DNA from: Candidatus Eiseniibacteriota bacterium
GTDB lineage: Bacteria; Eisenbacteria; RBG-16-71-46; CAIMUX01
Length of the DNA: 64,000 bases
Direction: 5' to 3'
NCBI GenBank assembly: GCA_020633975.1
Contig: JACKCR010000002.1
Coordinates: 2,790,001-2,854,000, forward strand
Part shown: positions 16,782 to 26,982 of the stretch, one piece after another
Layout: every line of letters begins with the position of its first letter
Position numbering within the stretch: position 1 is the stretch's first letter
Position numbers and translations under genes: made by a program
The notes under the pieces: model-generated
What the model saw: only the letters and a program-made list of their open reading frames with translations
What the model was told of the DNA's origin: nothing
Database searches by the model: none

Positions 16782-19700
16782 TGCGCGGGCGATTCGGAAG
16801 AATCAGTCCGCATCGCGGATACCCTGGGTGGGCCAAAGCACTCGACCGCGTGTTCTGGTTCCTCGTGATGATTCTCGCTCTCGCGCGACCTCCCGCGGCC
16901 ACATCTGCGACGATTCAAAACGAAGCGTCTGGAAGCTTCGGAGGGCTCGAGCTCGGAGCGGCATACGGAACTGTCGTGCTGAATCGAGTTGGTGGCCCGG
17001 TATCGGCCGCCACCTTCGAGGTGACTCCGTCGGAGCTGCCACTCCATGGGAGACAGCGCTCGGTCCGCCTCTCCCTGCTCCTCGTCCTCCGGGATGGCGA
17101 CCTGGGAATCGAAGTGCTCCGGGTTGGCCTGGGGCCCGGACTGACGGGAGTGGACCTCACGGCCATGGTGGACGCCCAGGGGGACACCCTGACGGCCGCC
17201 ACGGACCCGTCAGGGACTCCGGAGGAGGATGCCCGGTATGCGAAGGAGATCACGGGTGAGAACGTCCTGCAGGTGCGTTTCCCGCATCCCTGGGCTGTCT
17301 CTCAGGCCGCACTCGACTTGTACCTGACCGTAGACGCTGTGGGACCTGCGGGATCCGTCCCAATCGAGGTCCAGCTCGCGGCTGGGAGCAAGACGAGCGA
17401 CGCCGTCGTCGGCGATGCCAACGGCGATCCGTCGGACGGCGATGCCGGCGAGATCCAGATCCTGTCGGGAGTCGACCCTGATCGCTCGGTTGTTTATGCA
17501 GAACCCCCTGTCATCCTTGCAGATGACTTCCAGGAAGCGACCGTGGTCGCGATCCTGGTGGGGGCGGATGGAGTGCCCTATCCGGGGAAGGAGGTCCGAT
17601 TCGAGTCCTCGCGTCCTGGCCTGGAGACCCTTGTCCAACCCACTCAGCCGACCGATGCCAACGGCCGTGTCACCGCCCGGATCCGTTCTGGCGCCGTGGG
17701 AGTCTCGACTCTCATCGCCACGGACGTGACGGACGGGATCACCTTGGGAGACCAGGCCACCGTGGCCTTCACCCAGGGGGCCGTGCTCAGCATCGAGAAG
17801 TCAGGCGGCGCGGACAACGTGACTCCTGGTGACATCGTCACCTACAGGATCGAGATCGACAACCAAACCGACCGTACAGCCACAGGCGTCCAGATTCTGG
17901 ACACCCCGCCGGAGGGCTTCCAGTACCTCTCGGGGAGCGCCAGACTCGACGACCAACGGCTGGAGGACCCCACCCGCGGCTCCAGGCTCCGCTTCTCCAT
18001 CGGAGACGTAGCGTCGAACGAGATCGCGATGATCGACTCCCTGCTCACCCTGTCCGCGGCCGAGGTGGAGGCTAGCTCGGGCCCCTTGGCGAGAGCTGCA
18101 AGCGGCTCGGCTCCGGCTCGCGTGCTGACCTATGCACTCGTGGCGGGGGCGAACACACGTCCGGGCACCTACGACAACACAGCGGTCGCAGTGGACGCGT
18201 GCGATGAGTGTGAGATATCCAACCGATCGAGCACTTCGGTCGACGTCGTGCCCGACGACCTCTTCGATCGGAGCCTGATCGTGGGTAAGGTCTTCGAGGA
18301 CGAAAACCGGAACGGGCGTCAAGATTCGGCCGAGCCGGGGATCGGCGGTGTTCGGGTGGTCCTCGACGACGGCAGCTATTCGGTCACGGACCCCCACGGG
18401 CGGTACCACCTGACCCGGGTGACCCCGGGACAGCGACTGGTGAAGGTCGACACCGCCGCGTTGGGGAATGACGTGGAGATCGACGAGGGTCCGACCCGTG
18501 TCCTCTGGATCTCACCCGGCCTCCTCGGACGAGCCAACTTCGGCGTCCAGCGGAACCGAAACGAGGTCCAGATCGGCTCACCGGCGATTCACGGACTCGA
18601 GTACCGGGCCGAGCTGACACCCCGCCCGGTCGAAGTCATCGGCTACGTGTCCGGAGACCAAGCCCTGGTCAACGGCACCCCCGCCGACCTGACGGGCTGC
18701 GATGCGATCCCCAGACTGAATACTACGAGTGTAGTCAATCTGTCGTCCGCTCCTGTCTATCTAGTCGTTCCGTTCGAGCTCGTCGCCGAGGAGACCGTTG
18801 GCCAGGCCAGCTGGTCACTCCAGGTGCGCACGTTGGATGGGACCGTGGTCGGCAGTCGGGGTGGCGACGGAACGATGCCTCGATCCGCCGAGGTCGAGAT
18901 CCGCTCCGACGAGGTCGTCGCACCGGACGGACTTCAGTACCGTCTCGACGTTCGGTACCAGGATGGGACGATCCGGTCCACGTCGTGGCGCCGTCTCGGA
19001 GTCCAGTTGATCACCCAGGCCCACTCTCTCGGGACTCCGGGCCTGGTCGACGAGTTGGGGTCGAGCCACGAGGGGGCCCGAGCAGAGGTTGGGGGCGAAT
19101 CCGTGTCGCTGGAAGGCGACGGGCGGTTCCAGACTCTTTGGTCCGCATCTGGGTCGGACCTGTCCATCGAAGTCGAGCGCTCCGGGGGAAGCCGAAGGGC
19201 TGCGCTGATCGAGATCCCGGACCTGAGCTTGGGCAGCGCGTCTCGGGAGACCCTGGGATGGGACGACGCTCGAGTTCGGCTGGCGTCGGTGGCGGACTAT
19301 ATAGATAGCACCTCGATCTCGGTGGTAGACACCCTCTCTCTCCGGACGGCGCCGGGCAACCGGGTCTGGGTGGATGGCGAGTGGAGGGTGCCGGACGTCG
19401 ATGGCAACCTGGCACTGCCGGTCCAGGTTCCTATCGGTTCGGAGCGGGTGGGCGTCTTCGTCGAGAGCGCTCAGGGGTTCCGGCAGATCTACGATCTGGA
19501 CCTCGGGGTCGCGGTGTCGGACACCACCGGCACCCCGATCGTGTTGGCGCCAGGCGTCCCCGAGCTGTCGGTCGACCTTCCGTCCAGCGGCGTCCTCTCC
19601 AGTCCCGTGCACCTCATCCGGGGGAAGACCGCTGCGGCGAACCGCGTGTTCCTGAACGGCGAACCGGTGGAGGTCGCATCCGATGGCACCTTCGCGGGCC

Positions 19701-22642
19701 GAGTAGAGCTCCCGATCGGGAAGAGCCAGATCTCCGTCGAGGTGGAGGCACCGGACGGGTCACGGGGTTCCATCACTCGCGACGTCGAAGTCAGCGGATC
19801 CAGGTTCTTCCTCATCGCCCTCGCCGACGGCGTAGTAGGCAGGATGAAGACGACAGGCGACCTGGCCGGAGCGGGCGCCGAGGAGCGGAACGAGACCTAC
19901 ACCGAGGGCCGGCTCAGCTACTACCTCGAAGGGAGCGTTGCCGGCAAGGTGATGATCCGATCCCATTTCGACACTCGTAGTAGACGGCTGGATGACCTAT
20001 TCAACGATCTCGATGAATATGATGAGGCACGCCTTCTCACCTATCTCGACCCGGATGAGACGTATCCGATCTTTGGTGACCAGAGCACCGAAGGACGGGC
20101 GGCAGACACCCCCGGCAAATTCTACCTAGCGGTCGAGTCCGAGGTCGCGGATCTACTATATGGAAGCTACCCGATCCAGTGGACCGGGACCGAACTCTCC
20201 TCCGTCCGGCGTGTCCTCCATGGGGCACGGGTCCGCCTCGAATCCCCGGCTCCGCCGGAGTTCCGGACCGAGGTCGAAGGCTTCCTTGCCGAGGACGAAC
20301 GGATCCAGTCCGAGGTCCGCCTCGCCGGAACCGGGGGGTCGCTCTACTACCTCCCACACGAGGACATCGTCGAGGGAAGCGAGATCGTGACCCTGGTGGT
20401 CCGCCATGACCAGACCGGACTCCCGCTCGCGGAGATCCCGGCGACCCGAGGGGTCGACTATCAGATCCGCTATCCAGAAGGAAGAATCTGGTTCGAGACC
20501 CCCGTCCCCTCGGTCACCGGCTCCGGAAGGCTGCTCGGATCGGAACTCCTCCCCGGCCACCCGGTGGAGATCCATGTCGTCTACGAGACCGCCGATCCCG
20601 GCCGTGACGGTTCGGTCGCTGGCGTCCGGGCGACCCAGCACCTGGGCCGTCATCTGACTCTCGGGGGAACATATGTTCGCGAGCGTCTCGGAACGAAACG
20701 CCACGAGCTCATCGGCCTCGACGCCGAGGTTCACCTCCCCTACTCGAGGCTGGTGGCGGAGTGGGCCCGCTCGGACCGGGCCGACTCCCTGAGCTACGCC
20801 AGCATCGACGGCGGACTCGACTTCTCCGAGCTGACACCGGGGGGAGGGACTCGGGCGGAGGCATGGAAGGTCGCCGGCGAAGTCGACCTCGGCAAGGCTC
20901 TGGGTGGGCGGTACTCGCTCCGGACCGGCGCCTACGTGCGGCGGATCGAAGCAGGCTTCCGAGAGGGTGACGCTTGGGCAGCTGGAGGGACCGGAGTCCG
21001 GTCGACGGTTGGCGCCGGAGCTGGGATCGATATCGGCGGGTCCGCTCTTGGGTCGCCGGTATTTGGCTCGCCGCTCGGTGCCGGGTCCGGTGGATCGATG
21101 TTCGGCAGGTCGTCCCTCTCCGGATCGGCAGCCGCCAGGTCGGCCTTCGGGACATCGCCACTCGGCACCTCCGGAACCGCATCTGCCTCGCTCGGGTCGG
21201 GTAGTGTCACCGGCTCCTCCGGGGCGACCCAGTTCGGCGTCGGAGTCACGGCCGGCACAGGTCGATTGGGGACCGCCGAGGTCCGGACGGACCGATGGGA
21301 GGCCATCGATCCGGACGTTGGCACCGAGGTCGCACTCGAGAGCCGAAGTTCGGTCGGAATCGCGACCCCGGCCGGCCGGCGGATCCAGCTGGCGGCTCAG
21401 CTCCAAGCGTTCCGGTCCGAAGACGGCGAGGGCCGAGAAGTCCAGAGCCAGGACGACGCAGGCGTCGCCCTGCGGGCCCGGATCCTCGGCGACCTCATGG
21501 GAACCGTGGCCGCAGAAAGCGCCGTCGACGGCGGAGGCCGAAAGCGCGCGACGGCCGGTCTCGACTATCCGCTCGGCAATCTCAGAGTCGGTCTCTTCGG
21601 CCGGACCGCCGACGAAGGCGAGTCGGCCTGGGGCTCGGTCCGCTACGACCGATCCGGACGGCTCTACTTCGTCGAGGCGGGAAGCGACTGGATCGGAGGT
21701 TCCCGCGAGATCCGAACCACGTGGGGTGCGCGCCAGGATCTCGGCCGGGCGACGACGATCTACTCCGAGTATCGATGGGTCCGCACCGAAGAGGACGACC
21801 GAGCGCTCGAGGTATGGGGTGCGGAGCGTCGTTGGGACCTGGCCGAGGGGCTCGCGATCCGGGCGACCGGCGAGCACAGTCGCACCGACGTCGTGGGCGG
21901 AGACCTCCAACGCAGCGCCCTCGCGGGCGAGGTTTCTTGGAGCGACCCGGAGCGGATCGAGGCCCGAAGCCGAGGCGAGGTCCGGTTCGAAGAAGGCTCC
22001 ACGGATGCACCGGGGGCCGGACTCCGCCGGATCCAGTACAGCACCGACAACCAGATCCAGGTGTCGCTCGATCCGGATTGGTCACTGCTCGGCCGAAGCC
22101 GGTTCAGCCGAACCCAGGATCGGAACGCCGACGAGGCGCTGGCTTCGCTTTCCGAGCAGAGCCTCGGCCTGGCTTACCGGCCGATCGCGACGGATCGCGT
22201 CGATGCTCTAGGCAGGTACAGCCATCGGAACGATCAGCGGCCTGGGTCCGCGGACTGGGGCACCCGGGTCAGAGACATCGTCTCCGTGGAAGGTGGCTAT
22301 GAGGTCGTACCAGACATCGAGCTACTCGGTCGGTACGCCGCACGTTGGCAGGAAACTCACCTCACCGAGACCCAAAAGGTCCGGACACTCACGCATCTCT
22401 CTGCGGTCAGGCTCGAACTCGAGATCTACGGCCCGCTCGGCCTGGGCACGGAGTACCGCATCTTCGCGCAGCGCGAGGCGTCCGACCGAAAGCGAGGTTG
22501 GCTGAGCGAACTCACGATCGATGCATCGCGCTACGCCAGGGTGGGTCTGGGCTACGACTTCACAGACTTCGAAGACGACCTCGACGCGGAGGACGACTAC
22601 ACCAAGCAGGGCTGGTTCCTAAGGCTGCAGGGACGGTACTAG
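16781..22642 (+). CDS. Giant modular surface protein: Ig/DUF11/SdrD-like domains plus barrel-like C-terminus
   Basis: The start is ATG 16781, overlapping the preceding TGA (GTG 16778 is an alternative), giving 1953-1954 residues. A signal or membrane segment lies at about 27-47. A Big_1-like domain (about 240-330), a DUF11 repeat (about 336-480; G-D-I-V-T-Y-R-I-E-I-D-N-Q-T), an SdrD/Cna-B-like domain (about 497-570; V-F-E-D-E-N-R-N-G-R-Q-D) and an Ig-like glucodextranase-B-type domain (about 925-1010) follow. The last ~940 residues alternate polar and hydrophobic residues in short strands and end L-R-L-Q-G-R-Y, as in outer-membrane barrels. A Gly/Ser repeat of about 85 residues interrupts this part near residue 1410. 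It likely anchors in the outer membrane and displays or exports surface modules. The next gene starts at the following base. Confidence 0.75.
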   Translation: MRGRFGRISPHRGYPGWAKALDRVFWFLVMILALARPPAATSATIQNEASGSFGGLELGAAYGTVVLNRVGGPVSAATFEVTPSELPLHGRQRSVRLSLLLVLRDGDLGIEVLRVGLGPGLTGVDLTAMVDAQGDTLTAATDPSGTPEEDARYAKEITGENVLQVRFPHPWAVSQAALDLYLTVDAVGPAGSVPIEVQLAAGSKTSDAVVGDANGDPSDGDAGEIQILSGVDPDRSVVYAEPPVILADDFQEATVVAILVGADGVPYPGKEVRFESSRPGLETLVQPTQPTDANGRVTARIRSGAVGVSTLIATDVTDGITLGDQATVAFTQGAVLSIEKSGGADNVTPGDIVTYRIEIDNQTDRTATGVQILDTPPEGFQYLSGSARLDDQRLEDPTRGSRLRFSIGDVASNEIAMIDSLLTLSAAEVEASSGPLARAASGSAPARVLTYALVAGANTRPGTYDNTAVAVDACDECEISNRSSTSVDVVPDDLFDRSLIVGKVFEDENRNGRQDSAEPGIGGVRVVLDDGSYSVTDPHGRYHLTRVTPGQRLVKVDTAALGNDVEIDEGPTRVLWISPGLLGRANFGVQRNRNEVQIGSPAIHGLEYRAELTPRPVEVIGYVSGDQALVNGTPADLTGCDAIPRLNTTSVVNLSSAPVYLVVPFELVAEETVGQASWSLQVRTLDGTVVGSRGGDGTMPRSAEVEIRSDEVVAPDGLQYRLDVRYQDGTIRSTSWRRLGVQLITQAHSLGTPGLVDELGSSHEGARAEVGGESVSLEGDGRFQTLWSASGSDLSIEVERSGGSRRAALIEIPDLSLGSASRETLGWDDARVRLASVADYIDSTSISVVDTLSLRTAPGNRVWVDGEWRVPDVDGNLALPVQVPIGSERVGVFVESAQGFRQIYDLDLGVAVSDTTGTPIVLAPGVPELSVDLPSSGVLSSPVHLIRGKTAAANRVFLNGEPVEVASDGTFAGRVELPIGKSQISVEVEAPDGSRGSITRDVEVSGSRFFLIALADGVVGRMKTTGDLAGAGAEERNETYTEGRLSYYLEGSVAGKVMIRSHFDTRSRRLDDLFNDLDEYDEARLLTYLDPDETYPIFGDQSTEGRAADTPGKFYLAVESEVADLLYGSYPIQWTGTELSSVRRVLHGARVRLESPAPPEFRTEVEGFLAEDERIQSEVRLAGTGGSLYYLPHEDIVEGSEIVTLVVRHDQTGLPLAEIPATRGVDYQIRYPEGRIWFETPVPSVTGSGRLLGSELLPGHPVEIHVVYETADPGRDGSVAGVRATQHLGRHLTLGGTYVRERLGTKRHELIGLDAEVHLPYSRLVAEWARSDRADSLSYASIDGGLDFSELTPGGGTRAEAWKVAGEVDLGKALGGRYSLRTGAYVRRIEAGFREGDAWAAGGTGVRSTVGAGAGIDIGGSALGSPVFGSPLGAGSGGSMFGRSSLSGSAAARSAFGTSPLGTSGTASASLGSGSVTGSSGATQFGVGVTAGTGRLGTAEVRTDRWEAIDPDVGTEVALESRSSVGIATPAGRRIQLAAQLQAFRSEDGEGREVQSQDDAGVALRARILGDLMGTVAAESAVDGGGRKRATAGLDYPLGNLRVGLFGRTADEGESAWGSVRYDRSGRLYFVEAGSDWIGGSREIRTTWGARQDLGRATTIYSEYRWVRTEEDDRALEVWGAERRWDLAEGLAIRATGEHSRTDVVGGDLQRSALAGEVSWSDPERIEARSRGEVRFEEGSTDAPGAGLRRIQYSTDNQIQVSLDPDWSLLGRSRFSRTQDRNADEALASLSEQSLGLAYRPIATDRVDALGRYSHRNDQRPGSADWGTRVRDIVSVEGGYEVVPDIELLGRYAARWQETHLTETQKVRTLTHLSAVRLELEIYGPLGLGTEYRIFAQREASDRKRGWLSELTIDASRYARVGLGYDFTDFEDDLDAEDDYTKQGWFLRLQGRY

Positions 22643-24091
22643 ATGGGTACGTTGCTCGACCGACCGGACAGGATCTCCGCGCGCTACATGAAGGTGGCGC
22701 TGGGTGAGTCGCTCCTCGCAATCGTGGCGGCGCTCCTCTTCTTCACGGCGTTCTTGGCGATCCTCGAGATCGCATTCCCATCGGGCGTGGGATTACGCGC
22801 GATGCTCGAAGCCGACACGGGCCAGGCGATCGAGTCGGAGAAGAGCGGACAGCGAAGAATGTACGCAGATGGACTCGATACCGTCGTTGGGCGACTCGCG
22901 GCCCGACGCAACGATGTGAGGACCAAAGCACACGAGTCCGTGGTATGGGACGCTGCGGCACTCGGCATGTCCCTTCACAACCGCGAATCGGTGCAAACGC
23001 TCGACAATGCTGCGGCGACGATCGACTTCGAGGCGAACGGATCGATCGATCTCGGCCCAAACACCCTCGTCGTCCTGTCCGACCACGAAGAAGAGATCTT
23101 CTCGAAGCGTCGCCGGTCCACGCTGCTCGTCCTCGACGGATCGCTGCGCGGTCACCTCTCGGGCAACGAGGATGTGGGATACGTCCAAGTCGAAGTGCCT
23201 GCCGGAAACGGAATGATGCAAGTGCGACCGGCCGAGGGTGAGTCCGGGGAGGTGGTGTTCCGGATCGACGTTTCCGAAGATCGGACCGCTACCGTCACCG
23301 TCGAGTCCGGACGTGCCGAAGTGGTCGGTGGCGAGGACGTTCTGACCATCGGCGAGAACGAAGCGGCCCAACTCCTCGACATCGCGCTGCCCCCGTCGAT
23401 CGTCCGGCTTCGTCAGGCGCCGCGAATCTCCCTTCCGATGTCCGGACAACGCTTCCTCTTCCAGGACGAGCAACCGGAAGTCGAGCTCCGGTGGACACGG
23501 GTATCGGGGACGGACACATACCATTTGATCGTCGCCCGCGACGCATCGTTCGAACAGGTCTCCATCGACCGCTACGTCTCCGGCGTCGGCGTCGTCCTGC
23601 CGGGGCTCCCGGAAGGTTCGTACTACTGGTCCGTTGTCGGCGTTTCCCATCCAGGGTCGTCCGAGGAGCTCACCTCCCGATCCGAGAGCACGTTCCGCAT
23701 CTCGCGCGACACGCGACCACCGAAGCTGGAGTGGCAGGTGTCCGCGCCGCACGCCGCGAGCGCCCCTGGTCACGCGAGCGACGGTGCCAACCGGGGCGGA
23801 AGCCCGGCCCGCGGTGCGGTCAGCGGTGTACCTAGCGGTCTCCTTAGCGGTGCGACAGGCAGTGTCGTCGCCGGGCATGCGGCTCACGCCGAAGTGGTCG
23901 TCCGAGTGACGGGACGCGCGGAAGCAGGCAGCCGAGTTCGAGTTGCTGGCGTCGAAGTGACCCTCGACGCTTCAGGTGCATTCTCTCGAGACGTCCCGTT
24001 GCTACTAGGCCCGAACGTAGTCTCGGTCGAAGCGATCGATCGCGCAGGGAACGTCTCCATGGAGTCTCGAGTCGTGAACAGGAGTCGATGA
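22643..24091 (+). CDS. FecR-domain membrane protein with Ig/FN3-like modules
   Basis: This 482-residue protein has one N-terminal transmembrane helix (about 24-46). A FecR-like beta domain follows at about 130-235, with the characteristic G-S-I-D-L-G-P-N-T and V-T-V-E-S-G-R-A-E-V-V strands. After that come a fibronectin-like module (V-E-L-R-W-T-R-V-S-G-T) and a C-terminal Ig-like module. A Gly/Ser/Ala-rich linker lies at about 375-415. FecR domains act in signal transfer or, as FecR-like modules, in envelope structures. The gene begins at the base after the preceding stop and its stop overlaps the kinase start (ATGATG), so it is co-expressed with both. Confidence 0.75.
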   Translation: MGTLLDRPDRISARYMKVALGESLLAIVAALLFFTAFLAILEIAFPSGVGLRAMLEADTGQAIESEKSGQRRMYADGLDTVVGRLAARRNDVRTKAHESVVWDAAALGMSLHNRESVQTLDNAAATIDFEANGSIDLGPNTLVVLSDHEEEIFSKRRRSTLLVLDGSLRGHLSGNEDVGYVQVEVPAGNGMMQVRPAEGESGEVVFRIDVSEDRTATVTVESGRAEVVGGEDVLTIGENEAAQLLDIALPPSIVRLRQAPRISLPMSGQRFLFQDEQPEVELRWTRVSGTDTYHLIVARDASFEQVSIDRYVSGVGVVLPGLPEGSYYWSVVGVSHPGSSEELTSRSESTFRISRDTRPPKLEWQVSAPHAASAPGHASDGANRGGSPARGAVSGVPSGLLSGATGSVVAGHAAHAEVVVRVTGRAEAGSRVRVAGVEVTLDASGAFSRDVPLLLGPNVVSVEAIDRAGNVSMESRVVNRSR

Positions 24092-25947
24092 TGCACTTCC
24101 CGATCCGTTTCAAGATCCTCCTCGCACTCCTCGCGGTCGTCTCGGTCGTCGTGACCGTGATCACGTACACCATGGCGAATCTGTTCCACACCGACAAGAC
24201 CGCCTACATCCACGATTTGACCTCGGTCATGGCGCTTCGCGCTGCCGACGAGACGAGGTCCCTCCTACAGGGATACCGCGAGAGACTCCAAACCTATGCG
24301 ATCGTGCTCGCCGAGGAGTCGGTGTCCGAGGAGCGGCGGTTCGAGATGGTGCGATCTCTCATGGAAGGCTTCCCTGAGTGCGTCGCCATCACACTCTGCG
24401 ACGAATCGGGCGCACCGTACTCGACCATCTATGACGGAGAGACTCTCGATGCCGCAGGGCTGGACAAGAACGCGCTCAGCACGGAGCTCGAGTCGCTCGG
24501 TGTGCCCTGGGAACGTCTCGCCCACGGCGAGCCGTACCTTCGCGCGACATCGTTCTCGGACCGACTGCCGTCGTTCGTCCTCGCGACCCCGATCGGGAAT
24601 GGCGAGAACGCGGCGACCTCGGGTTTCGTCTGCGGAGTGCTAGACAACGACGGCCTGGTGCGGTCGTCCCTTCGTTCGGGATTTGACAGCTTCATTTGCG
24701 ACAACCGCGGCGTCCTCCTGTCTCACCGGGATCCCGATCGGGTCCGGAACCACACGCAGCCGGACTGGCTACCGGGCCTGTCCTCGCTGGCCCTGGCCCG
24801 TGGAATCACGAGGGAGTTCGTCGTCCAAGAGAAGCCGATGGTTGGGGGCTTCGCGTCGTCGGGCTTCGACGGCGTCATCACCGGTGTGCAGATTCCCAAG
24901 AGCGTTGCCTACCTCGCCTCCCGTGACCTACTCAACCGACTGCTCTTCGTCGCTCTCGCACTCATGCTCTTCGCGGCCCTGGGCGCTCTTCTCGGAGCGC
25001 GCACGATCACGGCACCACTGGAACGACTCGCCCAGGCGACCCGCCGGGTTGGACGAGGAGAGTTCGACGTCCAGGTAGAAGTGGCAGGCCGGGACGAGAT
25101 CGGCGGGCTCGCATCCTCCTTCAACCGGATGGCCTCGGAACTGGAGACGCGCGACGCAGCTCTCCATCAAGCTCAGGCACAGCTCGTTCAGTCCGAGAAG
25201 ATGGCTGCGTTCGGCCAGCTCGGTGCGGGTATCGCACACGAGGTGAAGAACCCGCTCGCCGGTATCCTGGGATGTGCGCAGCTCTCCCTCCGTACGGCCG
25301 AGGATGGAACTCCGCTCCACGCGAACCTCAAGCTCATCGAGAAGGAGACGCGTCGCTGTAAGGACATCATCGAGAGCCTCCTCAAGTTTGCGCGTCAGGA
25401 GAAGGCGGAGCTGCGTCACACGTTGCTGGGGCCAGTGGCCGAAGACGCGGCAACCATCGTCCGCCACCAGCTCGAACTCGCCCAGGTTCACCTCGATGTC
25501 GTCGTCGACCCAGATCTTCCCTATGTCCTAGCCAACGCGAATCAGATCCAACAGGTGCTCATGAACCTGATGATCAACGCCCAGCAAGCCATGGCCGGCG
25601 AGCCCGGCCGCGTCCAGTTGCGGGTCACCACGGCCGACGGCCCGCTCCCTGGATCGAATGACCCAGCCACGCAGCAGGTGGTTGTTGTAGTGCAGGATGA
25701 CGGGCCTGGGATCCCTCCGGAACACCGTGAGCGGATCTTCGAACCGTTCTTCACGACGAAGCCGAGTGGAGTTGGCACGGGACTCGGGCTTTCCGTCAGC
25801 TACGGAATCATTCGGGATCACGGCGGCGCCATAACCGTCGAGAGCGAAATGGGAGTCGGAACCGAGTTCCGCCTGGCCTTCCCGATCGTTGGTTCCGATA
25901 GAAAGGAAGGTACGGGACCCGAGGTCCCCCCGGCGGCCGCAGCCTGA
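24088..25947 (+). CDS. Membrane sensor histidine kinase (Cache-like sensor, HAMP, HisKA, HATPase)
   Basis: In this 619-residue protein, transmembrane helices at about 9-30 and 282-304 flank a periplasmic sensor of about 250 residues with dCache-like features. A HAMP domain (about 305-360) follows. The HisKA H-box reads G-A-G-I-A-H-E-V-K-N-P-L, with phospho-acceptor His near 386. The HATPase has N-L-M-I-N-A-Q-Q-A (N-box), D-D-G-P-G-I-P and G-T-G-L-G-L-S. All catalytic motifs are present. It overlaps the FecR-like gene, and a receiver-GGDEF protein follows 29 bases downstream, so the pair probably forms a phosphorelay with cyclic di-GMP output. Confidence 0.92.
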   Translation: MMHFPIRFKILLALLAVVSVVVTVITYTMANLFHTDKTAYIHDLTSVMALRAADETRSLLQGYRERLQTYAIVLAEESVSEERRFEMVRSLMEGFPECVAITLCDESGAPYSTIYDGETLDAAGLDKNALSTELESLGVPWERLAHGEPYLRATSFSDRLPSFVLATPIGNGENAATSGFVCGVLDNDGLVRSSLRSGFDSFICDNRGVLLSHRDPDRVRNHTQPDWLPGLSSLALARGITREFVVQEKPMVGGFASSGFDGVITGVQIPKSVAYLASRDLLNRLLFVALALMLFAALGALLGARTITAPLERLAQATRRVGRGEFDVQVEVAGRDEIGGLASSFNRMASELETRDAALHQAQAQLVQSEKMAAFGQLGAGIAHEVKNPLAGILGCAQLSLRTAEDGTPLHANLKLIEKETRRCKDIIESLLKFARQEKAELRHTLLGPVAEDAATIVRHQLELAQVHLDVVVDPDLPYVLANANQIQQVLMNLMINAQQAMAGEPGRVQLRVTTADGPLPGSNDPATQQVVVVVQDDGPGIPPEHRERIFEPFFTTKPSGVGTGLGLSVSYGIIRDHGGAITVESEMGVGTEFRLAFPIVGSDRKEGTGPEVPPAAAA

Positions 25948-25976
25948 GCATTGCCAACCGAGAGTAGAGAGGCGCC

Positions 25977-26960
25977 ATGGACGATCGAGTACTCGTGGTC
26001 GACGACGAAGAGACCCTGCGGATCGTGATCTCGCAGGTACTCCAGGCGGATGGCTTCGAGGTCACGACCGCGGCAAGTGGCGAAGAGGCATTCGCTCTCT
26101 TCCGAGCCGATCCGTTCTCCCTCGTCATCACGGACATCGTGATGGGGAAGATGTCGGGCATCGATCTACTCGAGCGCGTCAAGTCCATGGAGAGCGAGAC
26201 CAACGTCATCGTCATGACGAGCCATGCTTCTGTGGACACCGCAGTTCGCGCACTCCGAAATGGCGCCTACGACTACCTGGTCAAACCTTTCGATGACATC
26301 GAGCTCATCTCCGCCGTAGCCCGACGAGCACGTGATGCGAGGCGGCTGATGGATCAGAACCGGATTTTGGTCGAGCAGCTCAAGATCACCACGGCGGAAC
26401 TCCAGAGCATCAACGTCCAGCTCCGCGAGGCCGCGATTCGTGACGGTCTGACTGGACTCTTCAACCACCGGTGTTTCCGTGAGCGACTCGATGCCGAACT
26501 CAAGTCCTCCGAGCGAAGCGGGGCGCCTGTATCGGTCGTCCTGGTCGACGTGGACCACTTCAAACACTTCAACGACCTGAACGGCCACCTCGCCGGCGAC
26601 GAGTGCCTCCGCTTCGTCGCCAGATGTCTGGAGACGGTCGTTTCGCAGGTCGGCATTGCCGCCCGATACGGAGGCGAGGAGTTCGTCCTCGTGCTTCCGG
26701 GTTCCGACGCAGAGGCCGGGTACGAAGTGGCGGAGCGTCTTCGAGTGGAGATCGAACGCGCGGACATTCCGCAGGCACAGACCCAACCTCTAGGACGCCT
26801 CACCGTAAGCGCCGGCGTCTCGACGAGCCCGAGCGACGGCGAGAACGCGAACGCCCTCATCGAACGTGCGGACGAACGACTCTACGCCGCGAAGTCAGCC
26901 GGACGGAACAACGTCCAGGGGCCGTACGCGGATACGGCACGGACCGGCACCGACGGCTGA
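25977..26960 (+). CDS. Response regulator with GGDEF diguanylate cyclase domain
   Basis: This 327-residue protein has a receiver domain with phospho-acceptor Asp53 (I-T-D-I-V-M), Thr in V-M-T-S-H-A and Lys in L-V-K-P-F. A coiled linker (about 125-155) joins it to a GGDEF domain with the active-site motif G-G-E-E-F at 232-236. The residues before it do not form an R-x-x-D inhibitory site, so product feedback through an I-site is not expected. The protein should make cyclic di-GMP on phosphorylation by the adjacent kinase. Cyclic di-GMP usually promotes surface-attached growth, which suits the surface proteins encoded upstream. Confidence 0.93.
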   Translation: MDDRVLVVDDEETLRIVISQVLQADGFEVTTAASGEEAFALFRADPFSLVITDIVMGKMSGIDLLERVKSMESETNVIVMTSHASVDTAVRALRNGAYDYLVKPFDDIELISAVARRARDARRLMDQNRILVEQLKITTAELQSINVQLREAAIRDGLTGLFNHRCFRERLDAELKSSERSGAPVSVVLVDVDHFKHFNDLNGHLAGDECLRFVARCLETVVSQVGIAARYGGEEFVLVLPGSDAEAGYEVAERLRVEIERADIPQAQTQPLGRLTVSAGVSTSPSDGENANALIERADERLYAAKSAGRNNVQGPYADTARTGTDG

Positions 26961-26982
26961 CCGGGCCATGAGACCGGCACGG

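Noticed and set aside
20156-21910. A 584-codon open frame antisense to the giant surface-protein gene.
   Set aside because: Long antisense frames are expected in high-GC coding DNA; its translation has no domain and skewed Arg/Gly/Pro composition.
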